Below, one piece after another: positions 14,966 to 22,078 of a stretch of 36,588 nt of DNA. The notes under the pieces are model-generated. The model made no database searches. It saw only the letters and a program-made list of their open reading frames with translations, and was not told the DNA's origin. Origin of the DNA: CAYJXJ01 sp964374095 (lineage in GTDB: Bacteria > Elusimicrobiota > Elusimicrobia > UBA1565 > UBA9628); NCBI GenBank assembly GCA_964374095.1, contig CAYJXJ010000026.1:1-36588 (forward strand), given 5' to 3'. How positions within the stretch are numbered: the stretch's first letter is position 1; every line of letters starts with the position of its first letter. Made by a program: the position numbers and the translations under genes.

Positions 14966-15265
14966 ATGTCAGAGACGAGAGAGGCTTTGGGGATGATCGA
15001 GACGAGGGGCTACGTGGGCATGATCGAGGCCTCCGACGCCATGGGCAAGGCGGCCAAGGTGAAGCTCCTGGGCTACGAGAAGATCGGCAGCGGTCTGGTC
15101 ACGACCCTTTGCCGCGGCGAGGTCGGGGCCGTGCGCGCCGCGGTCGACGCCGGGGCCGCCGCGGCCCAGAAGGTCGGGGAGTTGGTGGCGGTCCATGTCA
15201 TCCCCAGGCCGCATGACGACCTCGAGAAATATCTCGACCACATCAGCCTCAAGCTCGCGCGCTAG
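14966..15265 (+). CDS. BMC-H hexameric shell protein, copy 2 (PduA-like)
   Basis: The product is 99 aa, a single BMC domain. EALGMIETRGYVGMIEASDAM, KLLGYEKIGSGLVTTLCRGE and VAVHVIPRPHDDLEKYL closely follow PduA/EutM. The pore segment is IGSG. It carries a cysteine just after the pore strand that copy 1 lacks (LCRGE versus LFRGE). A GGGAGG ribosome-binding site precedes the ATG. Having two BMC-H types suggests mixed facets with different pore properties. Confidence 0.96.
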   Translation: MSETREALGMIETRGYVGMIEASDAMGKAAKVKLLGYEKIGSGLVTTLCRGEVGAVRAAVDAGAAAAQKVGELVAVHVIPRPHDDLEKYLDHISLKLAR

Positions 15266-15312
15266 GCGGGCGCCCTCCGGGGTCCCACAACGGCATGGGT
15301 CTTTGCTAGCAA

Positions 15313-15609
15313 ATGCTGACGCGCAGCGATCTCGTCGACCTCATCCTGCAGATCCTCCGGGAACGCCCGCAGGCTCCAAGAGTGCCGGACCCAGCCCCCG
15401 GCCCCCCTCCCGCCACGGCGGTATTCCGGACCACGCGCAGGGTCTTCCTGTCGGAGTATGAAGTCAAAAAGCTGTTGACTCCACAGGCCCAACAGCTTAA
15501 AATACCGAGAGACGCCATCCTCAGCCCGTTGGCCGAGGACTGGCTTGTCCTTAAGGGGATCAGAATCATCCGGGAGCCGGTTCCTCCCGGCTCCAGCGAT
15601 GGCAAATGA
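15313..15609 (+). CDS. Small BMC-locus protein with a cargo-type N-terminal helix
   Basis: The product is 98 aa. Residues 2-18 (LTRSDLVDLILQILRER) form an amphipathic helix like those of PduL, AldDH and DeoC here. A Pro-rich linker follows, then a small domain from FLSEYEVKKLL to IPRDAILSPLAED..LKGIRII. A similar domain occurs, as I recall it, in other BMC-associated proteins (EutT-like N-termini), but I cannot confirm this. It could be a scaffold that binds cargo to the shell. It overlaps the next gene by 11 nt. Confidence 0.75.
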   Translation: MLTRSDLVDLILQILRERPQAPRVPDPAPGPPPATAVFRTTRRVFLSEYEVKKLLTPQAQQLKIPRDAILSPLAEDWLVLKGIRIIREPVPPGSSDGK

Positions 15610-17199
15610 GCCCGAGAACTACAGCGAAGACAAAGTCCAGGACATCCTGGCCGATCTCGATTCTATCCTCGAGGACCCGTCGGCGCCGTCGGGCGATCGT
15701 CTCGCCGCGCTGATCCAATCGGCGCCGCCGCCGGCAGCGCTCCAGGGGATGCCCGGCTATCCGCAGGCGACGCCTCCTCCCGTGGCCCCTCCGGCCACAC
15801 CACCCGCGGTCCCCGTTGCCGCAGCGCCGGCGCCTCCGGCGGAAATTCCCAAGCCGGCGGAGCCGCCGAAGGTCGTGCCGGCGCCGCTGCCGGTGGCGCC
15901 GCCGAAGGCGGTGGAGCCCCCGAAAGCCGCGGAACCCCCGAAGGTGGTAGAGCCCCCGAAGGTGGTCGAGCCCCCGAAGGTGGTAGAGCCCCCGAAGGTG
16001 GTCGAGCCTCCGAAAGCCGTGGAGCCGCTGAAACCGGTGGAGCCGCCGAAAGCGGTCGAACCGCCGAAGGTCGTAGCGGCGCCGTTGCCGGTGGTGCCGA
16101 CGAAGGAGGTGGAGCCCCCGAAAGCCGCGGAACCCCCGAAGGTGGTCGAGCCTCCGAAAGCCGTGGAGCCGCTGAAACCGGTGGAGCCGCCGAAAGCGGT
16201 CGAACCGCCGAAGGTCGTAGCGGCGCCGTTGCCGGTGGTGCCGACGAAGGAGGTGGAGCCCCCGAAAGCCGCGGAACCCCCGAAGGTGGTCGAGCCTCCG
16301 AAAGCCGCGGAGCCGCCGAAACCGGTGGAGCCCCCGAAAGCCGCGGAACCCCCGAAGGTGGTCGAGCCTCCGAAAGCCGTGGAGCCGCTGAAACCGGTGG
16401 AGCCGCCGAAAGCGGTCGAACCGCCGAAGGTCGTAGCGGCGCCGTTGCCGGTGGTGCCGACGAAGGAGGTGGAGCCCCCGAAAGCCGCGGAACCCCCGAA
16501 GGTGGTCGAGCCTCCGAAAGCCGTGGAGCCGCTGAAACCGGTGGAGCNNNNNNNNNNNNNNNNNNNNNNNNNNNNNNNNNNNNNNNNNNNNNNNNNNNNN
16601 NNNNNNNNNNNNNNNNNNNNNNNNNNNNNNNNNNNNNNNNNNNNNNNCCGAAAGCCGCGGAACCCCCGAAGGTGGTCGAGCCTCCGAAAGCCGTGGAGCC
16701 GCCGAAACCCGTCGAGCCGCCGAAAGTCGTGGCGGCGCCGCTGCCGGTGGCGCCGCCGAAGGCGGTCGAGCCCGCGACGGAAAGCGGCTCCGGGGGAGCG
16801 GCCGATGATATTCCGGCCGAAGCCGCGAAGTCCCAAATACGCCGCATCGCCTTCGTCCATCTTTCGGCCCACGCCGAGGCCCACAATGCGTTGCTGGGCT
16901 ATCTCTCGGAGGTCGCGGCCGGCGTTACCAAGAAGCCGATCTATATTCGGCGCGTGTTGATCGAGGCCCTCGCGGCTGACGCCGACATCCCGGCGCTGGT
17001 GGCACGCATCAAGCAGGGTCAGGCGGGAGGGGTGATCGGAATACTCGAGGGGATGCCCAAGGAGCGGCAGCTCGAGTTCTCCAAGGCCCTCGCGGCCGTC
17101 AAGATCAAGCTCGCCGTCGTGTCCCCGAAGAACGTCAAGGTCCGCACGGCGGTCTTCGACACGGCTATCGAGATAATGCTCTGGCCGTCCGCAATCTGA
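15599..17199 (+). CDS. Pro-rich repeat protein with folded C-terminal domain, broken by an assembly gap
   Basis: The start is ATG 15599, overlapping the previous gene. The N-terminus (about 40 aa, SEDKVQDILADLDSILED) is acidic and helical. Then comes a long low-complexity region of EPPK/VEPPK units, interrupted by 100 N at 16548-16647. The frame before the gap (phase 2) differs from that after it (phase 1). The filler length is arbitrary, and a true length of 2 modulo 3 restores one frame, so I treat it as one gene. The C-terminal ~140 aa (from about 16790) are folded: IRRIAFVHLSAHAEAHNALL to EIMLWPSAI. I recognise no family. The repeat region should be disordered and extended. It ends 3 nt before the DnaA-like gene. 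Confidence 0.7.
15940..16770 (+). repeat. In-gene tandem repeats (144-bp unit, 72-bp variant) encoding EPPK-type peptide
   Basis: A 144-bp unit (48 aa) repeats. The landmark cgaaggaggtggagcc occurs at 16101, 16245 (144 later) and 16461 (216 later, i.e. 144 plus a 72-bp insertion). Smaller 15- to 24-bp units such as cccccgaaggtggtcgagcc repeat within it. All spacings are multiples of three, so copy-number changes keep the frame. The homogeneity of units at DNA level implies recent expansion and explains the assembly failure at 16548-16647. Confidence 0.9.
16548..16647. other. Assembly gap (100 N) inside the repeat region
   Basis: There are exactly 100 N, a conventional scaffold filler, flanked on both sides by the same 144-bp repeat. 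If the flanks are joined through the repeat pattern, the shortest fits are 2 nt or 74 nt, plus multiples of 72. All are 2 modulo 3, exactly what is needed to join the two reading frames. Confidence 0.95.
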
Positions 17200-17202
17200 C
17201 GG

Positions 17203-18876
17203 ATGCAGATAGACAAGTGGACTTTGAACCCCGAGCCCTCGCCGCATGACCCGGACCGCCACCGCCTCGTTTACCGGGGCGACCTCAAGGACGTTCTGCC
17301 GCTGGTCAAGGAGTTGGGCTCCAAATGCGGGCGTCCGAGCCGGACCGAGAGTCCCGAGGGGTTCAACTACTTCCTCTTTCTTCATCGCGTCACCGCTGCC
17401 GACCTCGAGCGGGTTCGGTCGCTCCTCGGGGCTCCCGCCCCAACCGCCGAGGGTGCGCCGCCGGCGCCGGTCGCGCCGCCGGAGACCGGCGTGCCGCCCC
17501 CACCGCCGCTGGAGATGCCCTCGATCGAGCCGGCGGGGCAGCCGGCGGCGATCGCTATGTTCGCGCCCCCCGTGTCCGCGCCGGAACCGGTTCCGCCGCC
17601 GCCCCCGCCGTCTCCTTCCGCCGGAGAGTCGTGGACCGCGGAACCCGCGGCGCCCCGGGCCGCGGAGCCGGGATGGGGGCTCGAACTGGCCGGCGACGGC
17701 AAGCTCAATCTCGAGAATATCATGGTGGGCCCCTACAACCGATTCGCCCACGCGGCCGCGACTTCGGTCGCGGAGTCTCCGGGGGCCATGTACAACCCCC
17801 TGTTCATCTACGGCGCCGCCGGCATCGGCAAAACGCATATGCTTCACGCCATCGCCTCCGGGCTCGCCAAGCCTCTGGGCGCCGAGGCAATCCTCATGAC
17901 CACGGGCCCCCGCCTCTCCAACGCGGCCAGCCGCGCCGCGGAGGAGGGCCGCAGCGCCGAACTCGAGGAGCGCCTGGCCAAGCGCAAGGCCCTCTTGGTC
18001 GACGACATCCATTTGATCAACGTGACCGAATCCAACCAGCCGGTTCTGTTGAAGGTATTCGCGGCGTTCTTCGGCAAGAATCAGCAGGTCGTCTTGACGT
18101 CGCTCTATCCGGCGCGCGCCCTGGCTTCTCTCGAGGAGGCCCTCAAGATTTCCCTGGCCAAGGGCTGGTCCGTGGACATGAAGACCCCGGGCGCCGAGCC
18201 GCAGAAGGACATGATCCTGGCGGCCTTCAGCGCGTGGGGCATCGATCTCACCAACGATGAGATCGCCCTCTTCCACGAGAAGCTCGGCAAGGGCTTCGCG
18301 GAATCCGTGCGATGGGAGCGCCGGTTCCAGACCTTGAGGAAGATCAAGGAATCGCGCGCCGAGCCGACCCCTTTCGACAAGCTTCTGCCCGCCCTGTTCG
18401 CGGCGGATCCGCCGGCCGAAGGCCGGGAACTGCCGAGTCCGCAGGATCTGGACTCGGCGCGCGGCTTTTCCCCCCCGGCGCCCCGGCCGGGGGCGATCAA
18501 CCTGGCGATCCTGGTCCCCGCGGGCCAGGAGGCCTTCAGGCCTTGGATCGCCGCGCGCCTCTACGACGCGGCCCCGAAACTCGGCGTGGAAGCGAATTTC
18601 CGCCACGTCCTGTTGGGGACCTACGACTCCGAGCAGCCCTTTGGAGTTCCGTTCCAGATCGGCGAGATGTGCCGCCGGGCCGGCGCGGGGGCGGCCCTGG
18701 TGCTGGGCCCGCCGGCCGCCTCGGGCCTCGCGGCCCGCCAGGGGGAGTTTTCCCACGCCGTGGCCCATATCTTGGAGGCCCAGGGGTCCGTGCTGGCCTG
18801 GCTGCCTTACGACGGGATGAATTCTACGGCCAATTTCTTCCGAGTCCATCTCGATTACCTGTGGGGGCGGGGATGA
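17203..18876 (+). CDS. DnaA-like AAA+ ATPase without a DnaA DNA-binding domain
   Basis: The product is 557 aa. The N-terminal ~75 aa form a small unknown domain; residues ~75-160 are Pro-rich. An AAA+ domain of the DnaA/Hda clade follows: LNLENIMVGPYNRFAHAAA, YNPLFIYGAAGIGKTHMLHA (Walker A 204-211, Lys210), and LLVDDIHLI (Walker B, Asp267/Asp268). Instead of the DnaA C-terminal helix-turn-helix, a different domain (about 425-557) begins INLAILVPAGQEAF and looks alpha/beta. It lies 3 nt after the Pro-rich protein and overlaps the kinase gene by 4 nt. It is not the replication initiator; a role in organising or positioning a partner is a guess. Confidence 0.85.
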   Translation: MQIDKWTLNPEPSPHDPDRHRLVYRGDLKDVLPLVKELGSKCGRPSRTESPEGFNYFLFLHRVTAADLERVRSLLGAPAPTAEGAPPAPVAPPETGVPPPPPLEMPSIEPAGQPAAIAMFAPPVSAPEPVPPPPPPSPSAGESWTAEPAAPRAAEPGWGLELAGDGKLNLENIMVGPYNRFAHAAATSVAESPGAMYNPLFIYGAAGIGKTHMLHAIASGLAKPLGAEAILMTTGPRLSNAASRAAEEGRSAELEERLAKRKALLVDDIHLINVTESNQPVLLKVFAAFFGKNQQVVLTSLYPARALASLEEALKISLAKGWSVDMKTPGAEPQKDMILAAFSAWGIDLTNDEIALFHEKLGKGFAESVRWERRFQTLRKIKESRAEPTPFDKLLPALFAADPPAEGRELPSPQDLDSARGFSPPAPRPGAINLAILVPAGQEAFRPWIAARLYDAAPKLGVEANFRHVLLGTYDSEQPFGVPFQIGEMCRRAGAGAALVLGPPAASGLAARQGEFSHAVAHILEAQGSVLAWLPYDGMNSTANFFRVHLDYLWGRG

Positions 18877-20810
18877 TCGAACTCAACGAGGTCGAGTTCG
18901 GGACCTGCCTGGGCTTGACCGCGGGCGTATTCGGCTTCGCCGCCTACTGGTACATGCGGTTCTTCAGGGTCTTGCCCCTGGAGCGGGGCGCCCGCCGGGC
19001 CCGCGACCTCCGGGATTTTACGATCGAGGTGCTCGATCTGGGTCCGGCGGCCAAGACCCCGCAGGCCTTGAACGAGCTCGGCCGGCGCATCCTTGATTTT
19101 CTGCATCACCGGGCGCCGCAGGCCCATCTCTGGTGGGTCTCCGGCAATGGGGTCGTGGGCGAAGGCGTCTTGTCCCATCGCGGTCCCGGACCCGATACGC
19201 CGCCGCCCCGCCTGCTGGCCGAGGGAATGGCGGAGGTGATGGCCCAGGACCGCATCCTGGATCTGGAAAACGGCGCGGTCGTTCCCAAAACGATCCGGCG
19301 GATCGTCGCCGGCAAGGGGGTTCGGCGCCTGCGCCTGATTTCCTGGGGCCGCTGGGGGGGCTGCGGCGGCGCGCTGGGCGTGGGGGAAACCGACGCGTCG
19401 CCCGACGCCATCGCCGACCTGGAGGCGTTCTTGGACATCTCGCGCAGCCAAGCCAATCTCATCGCCGCCGCGGTCGAGGATTTTCGCGCCCTCGCGAAGT
19501 CCCGGGACACCCTGCAGGGCGGCCTGTCGGATACGATCGACCATCTCACCCAGACCCACTCCCGTCTCATCGAGCGGGCCCGCGAGATCCGGGCGCTTGA
19601 GGAAGTGGCGACGACCCTGAGCGCCCACGGCGGCCAATCGCAATCCGCCCTCAGCGCCATCGTGGCGATCGTGGCGCGGTTTCTCGATGCCGATCTGGTG
19701 GCGTTCCTGCTTTTGGACGAGTCGCGCGGGGAACTGGTGGTGCAGCCGGGGTCCTACGGCCTGCAGGGAGAGGAGATGCTCTACCGCATCCCCTTGACCG
19801 AGGGCAACTCGTCGTCGGCGCGGGCCTTCCATAGCGGCGAGGCCTACCTCACCGGGGACGCGCAGAATGACCCCAACGTCATCTCCCGCTATGCCCGCCT
19901 CTGGAAAATCCACTCCCTGATGGTCGTGCCCTTGGTCGTGGAAGGCCGCTCGCTCGGGGTGATCCGCGTGGGGAGCAAGCGGACGGGCGTTTATTCGAAG
20001 GAACATCTCGCCGTCCTGCAGGTGATCGCCCGCGAGGCGGCGGTTATCGTCGAGACCGCCGTCTTGAACCGGACATTGTCCCAAACCACGGAACAGCTGA
20101 TCGGGCTCAATCGCATGAAGGACGATTTCGTTTCGACCGTCAGCCACGAATTCAAGACCCCGTTGACGACCATCATGGGTTTCATCACCGTCCTTCTGGA
20201 GGGCGAGACGGGGACTTTGACCGACCAGCAGAATAAGTTCCTTAACATCGCCCGGACCGCGGCCAAGCGCTTGGCGGGCTTGGTCTCGGATCTTCTGGAC
20301 CTTTCGCGCCTGGAGGGCGGGGTCAAGATGGAGATGCAGCGGCAATCCCTGGCCGGCATACTCCGCGCCGGCCTCGAGACCCACCGGCACCAGGCGGCCG
20401 AGGCGCGCAAGGACTTCGATGTCGAGATCCCCGATGACCTTCCCGAGGTGGTGGGCGACGACCGGTGGCTCCAGCTCGTGATCGACAACCTCGTCTCCAA
20501 CGCCGTCAAGTTCACGCGTCCGGGAGGACGCATCCAGGTCTCGGCCTTGGACAAAGGGGAGTTCGTCATGGTTTGCGTGGGCGACGATGGCATCGGAATC
20601 CCTCCCGAGGAGAGGGACCGCGTCTTCGAGAAGTTCTATCGGGCCTCCAACCGCGGCGAAGTCGCCGCGCCGGGCACGGGGTTGGGACTGGCGATCGTCC
20701 GGGAGGTCGTCTCCAAGCACGGGGGCAAGGTGTGGGTCGAGTCCGAAATAGGCCGGGGCTCGCGGTTCTTTTTCGTGCTTCGGGCGGCCCCTCGGGAGGC
20801 CGCCTCATGA
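18873..20810 (+). CDS. GAF-domain sensor histidine kinase
   Basis: The product is 645 aa; ATG 18873 overlaps the upstream TGA. One N-terminal hydrophobic helix (about residues 12-32) may anchor it. A helical/coiled segment precedes a GAF domain (about 240-400). The HisKA H-box is VSHEFKTPLT (His425), followed by the HATPase boxes LVSNAVKFT (N), GDDGIGIP (G1) and GTGLGLAIV (G2). All catalytic boxes are intact. No response regulator is encoded in the window, so it is an orphan whose partner is elsewhere. It is co-transcribed, judging by the overlap, with the DnaA-like ATPase. Confidence 0.92.
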   Translation: MIELNEVEFGTCLGLTAGVFGFAAYWYMRFFRVLPLERGARRARDLRDFTIEVLDLGPAAKTPQALNELGRRILDFLHHRAPQAHLWWVSGNGVVGEGVLSHRGPGPDTPPPRLLAEGMAEVMAQDRILDLENGAVVPKTIRRIVAGKGVRRLRLISWGRWGGCGGALGVGETDASPDAIADLEAFLDISRSQANLIAAAVEDFRALAKSRDTLQGGLSDTIDHLTQTHSRLIERAREIRALEEVATTLSAHGGQSQSALSAIVAIVARFLDADLVAFLLLDESRGELVVQPGSYGLQGEEMLYRIPLTEGNSSSARAFHSGEAYLTGDAQNDPNVISRYARLWKIHSLMVVPLVVEGRSLGVIRVGSKRTGVYSKEHLAVLQVIAREAAVIVETAVLNRTLSQTTEQLIGLNRMKDDFVSTVSHEFKTPLTTIMGFITVLLEGETGTLTDQQNKFLNIARTAAKRLAGLVSDLLDLSRLEGGVKMEMQRQSLAGILRAGLETHRHQAAEARKDFDVEIPDDLPEVVGDDRWLQLVIDNLVSNAVKFTRPGGRIQVSALDKGEFVMVCVGDDGIGIPPEERDRVFEKFYRASNRGEVAAPGTGLGLAIVREVVSKHGGKVWVESEIGRGSRFFFVLRAAPREAAS

Positions 20811-20875
20811 CCGTGGGGGGCGGGGGTCGGGGAAATTTTCCGGGAACTTTTTGGGGGGTTGATCGTAGTAGGGGG

Positions 20876-22018
20876 ATGATCCGCTTCGGCGCGGCCGCGT
20901 TGTGGGCCCTCCAGCTCTCGGCGTGCGGCCTCAAGCCCGGAACCCGGCAAGAGGGGGAGGTCGTGGAGGCTCAGGGCCCGAGCGTGGAGGCGGCCCGGCG
21001 CAATGCCGTCGGGTCGCTCTTGGATATGTACGTTTCAAGCGCGACGCTGGCTTCGGCGGCGCCGGAGCTCGACCGTTCGGTGCTCGCCCACGCGGACCGC
21101 TACGTGTCGGAGAGCCGGGTCGTCTCGGAGGACGCCGGCGCGCCGGCCCGGGTGCGGGCTCTCATCGCGCCCGGCCGCCTGCGGGAAGAGATCGACTTGA
21201 TGGACCTCGAGAACAGGGAGCGGCTCGCCGGAGCGCGCCGGGTCATGGTCGCCCTGAAGGGGGAGGCCGCGGCCTGCCTTGTTTGCGGCGGGACCCAGGC
21301 CTGGAAATCGGGGGGGCTCCATGAGCCGGGGGCGTGCCGTCCCGCCGGGTGCGCCTCCTCTCAGCTCAAGCGCGGTCTGCAGCGGAGGGGATTCCTGGCC
21401 TGGGACTTCAGCGATCGCCGGCAGGTCCCGGATTCGGCGTGGGGAGGTCCCCGGGAGGCGGCGGCGGGCCTGGGAGCGGATGTTCTCGTTGACGGGGACG
21501 CGGCCGCCGAGCCGGTCGAAGACCGAACGCTCGCCGGCTACCATCAGGCGCGGGGCCGGGTCCGGGCTGGAGCGAGTTCTTTGCTGGAGGGCCGGAGTTA
21601 CGGCATCGACGTGGATGAGCAAGCGGTCGCGGTGGACATCACCACGGCCGGAGCGAGGTCGCGGGCCTTGGAGAACGCCGGCGAGCGGGCCGCCGAGGAA
21701 TTGGCCGAGGGCCTGCGGAAAAACGGTTGGGGGGGGACGCGTGAAATCGCCGTCTTGATCGCCGGGCTCCAGGATTTGGCCGCCGCGCGGCGGATCATCT
21801 CGGATTTGCGCCGCATCCCGGGCGTGCGCGCGGCGTCGTTGGTGGCGCAGGAGGGTCCATTCGCGCTGTTGCGGGCGCATTCCGAGCTGGAGGCCTCCGA
21901 GTTGGCCGCGAGCCTCTTGGGGTATAAGTCGCACGGGCTCCATCCCGTTTCCGTGGAGACCGATTTCATCGAGTTGGAGATCCCGCGGCCCAAGAAGGGC
22001 TGGTGGGCGAATCTATGA
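20876..22018 (+). CDS. Predicted lipoprotein with FlgT/LPP20-like N-terminal domain
   Basis: The product is about 380 aa from ATG 20876. An earlier in-frame ATG at 20807 overlaps the kinase stop, but would put an unlikely Gly-rich stretch before the leader. From 20876 the leader ends in the lipobox LSAC, so the protein is probably lipid-anchored. The next region (EAARRNAVGSLLDMYVSS..RYVSESRVVSE) follows the pattern of FlgT-N/LPP20-type domains, envelope proteins of variable function. A mid-region has a Cys pair CLVCGG. There is no enzymatic motif. The TGA begins an intergenic repeat. Confidence 0.75.
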   Translation: MIRFGAAALWALQLSACGLKPGTRQEGEVVEAQGPSVEAARRNAVGSLLDMYVSSATLASAAPELDRSVLAHADRYVSESRVVSEDAGAPARVRALIAPGRLREEIDLMDLENRERLAGARRVMVALKGEAAACLVCGGTQAWKSGGLHEPGACRPAGCASSQLKRGLQRRGFLAWDFSDRRQVPDSAWGGPREAAAGLGADVLVDGDAAAEPVEDRTLAGYHQARGRVRAGASSLLEGRSYGIDVDEQAVAVDITTAGARSRALENAGERAAEELAEGLRKNGWGGTREIAVLIAGLQDLAAARRIISDLRRIPGVRAASLVAQEGPFALLRAHSELEASELAASLLGYKSHGLHPVSVETDFIELEIPRPKKGWWANL

Positions 22019-22064
22019 CCGAAGGGAATGGTTTGATTCCGAAGGATACAGGTAGAAAACCATG
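22016..22064 (+). repeat. Stop-to-start intergenic repeat, copy 2
   Basis: It begins with the TGA of the lipoprotein gene and ends in AACCATGA. The outer stem ATGGTTT/AAACCAT (22028-22034 / 22057-22063) is perfect; the inner mini-stem is TCC/GGA (22038-22040 / 22044-22046). The terminal ATG is not the start of the next gene; the real start is 22079, with its own AGGAG site. Confidence 0.7.
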
Positions 22065-22078
22065 ACCGCAGGAGATCC

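Noticed and set aside
15940..16770. Direct repeats resembling a CRISPR or minisatellite array
   Set aside because: Repeats are contiguous, in frame, multiples of three and encode a Pro-rich peptide. There are no unique spacers and no cas genes.
15757..18849. Long open reading frame on the minus strand
   Set aside because: It is the antisense shadow of the Pro-rich repeat gene and the DnaA-like gene, passes through the N gap and has no recognisable domain.
17203..18876. Chromosomal replication initiator dnaA
   Set aside because: The C-terminal DNA-binding domain with its helix-turn-helix signature is missing, a Pro-rich linker replaces the usual N-terminus, and no DnaA-box cluster or dnaN is nearby.
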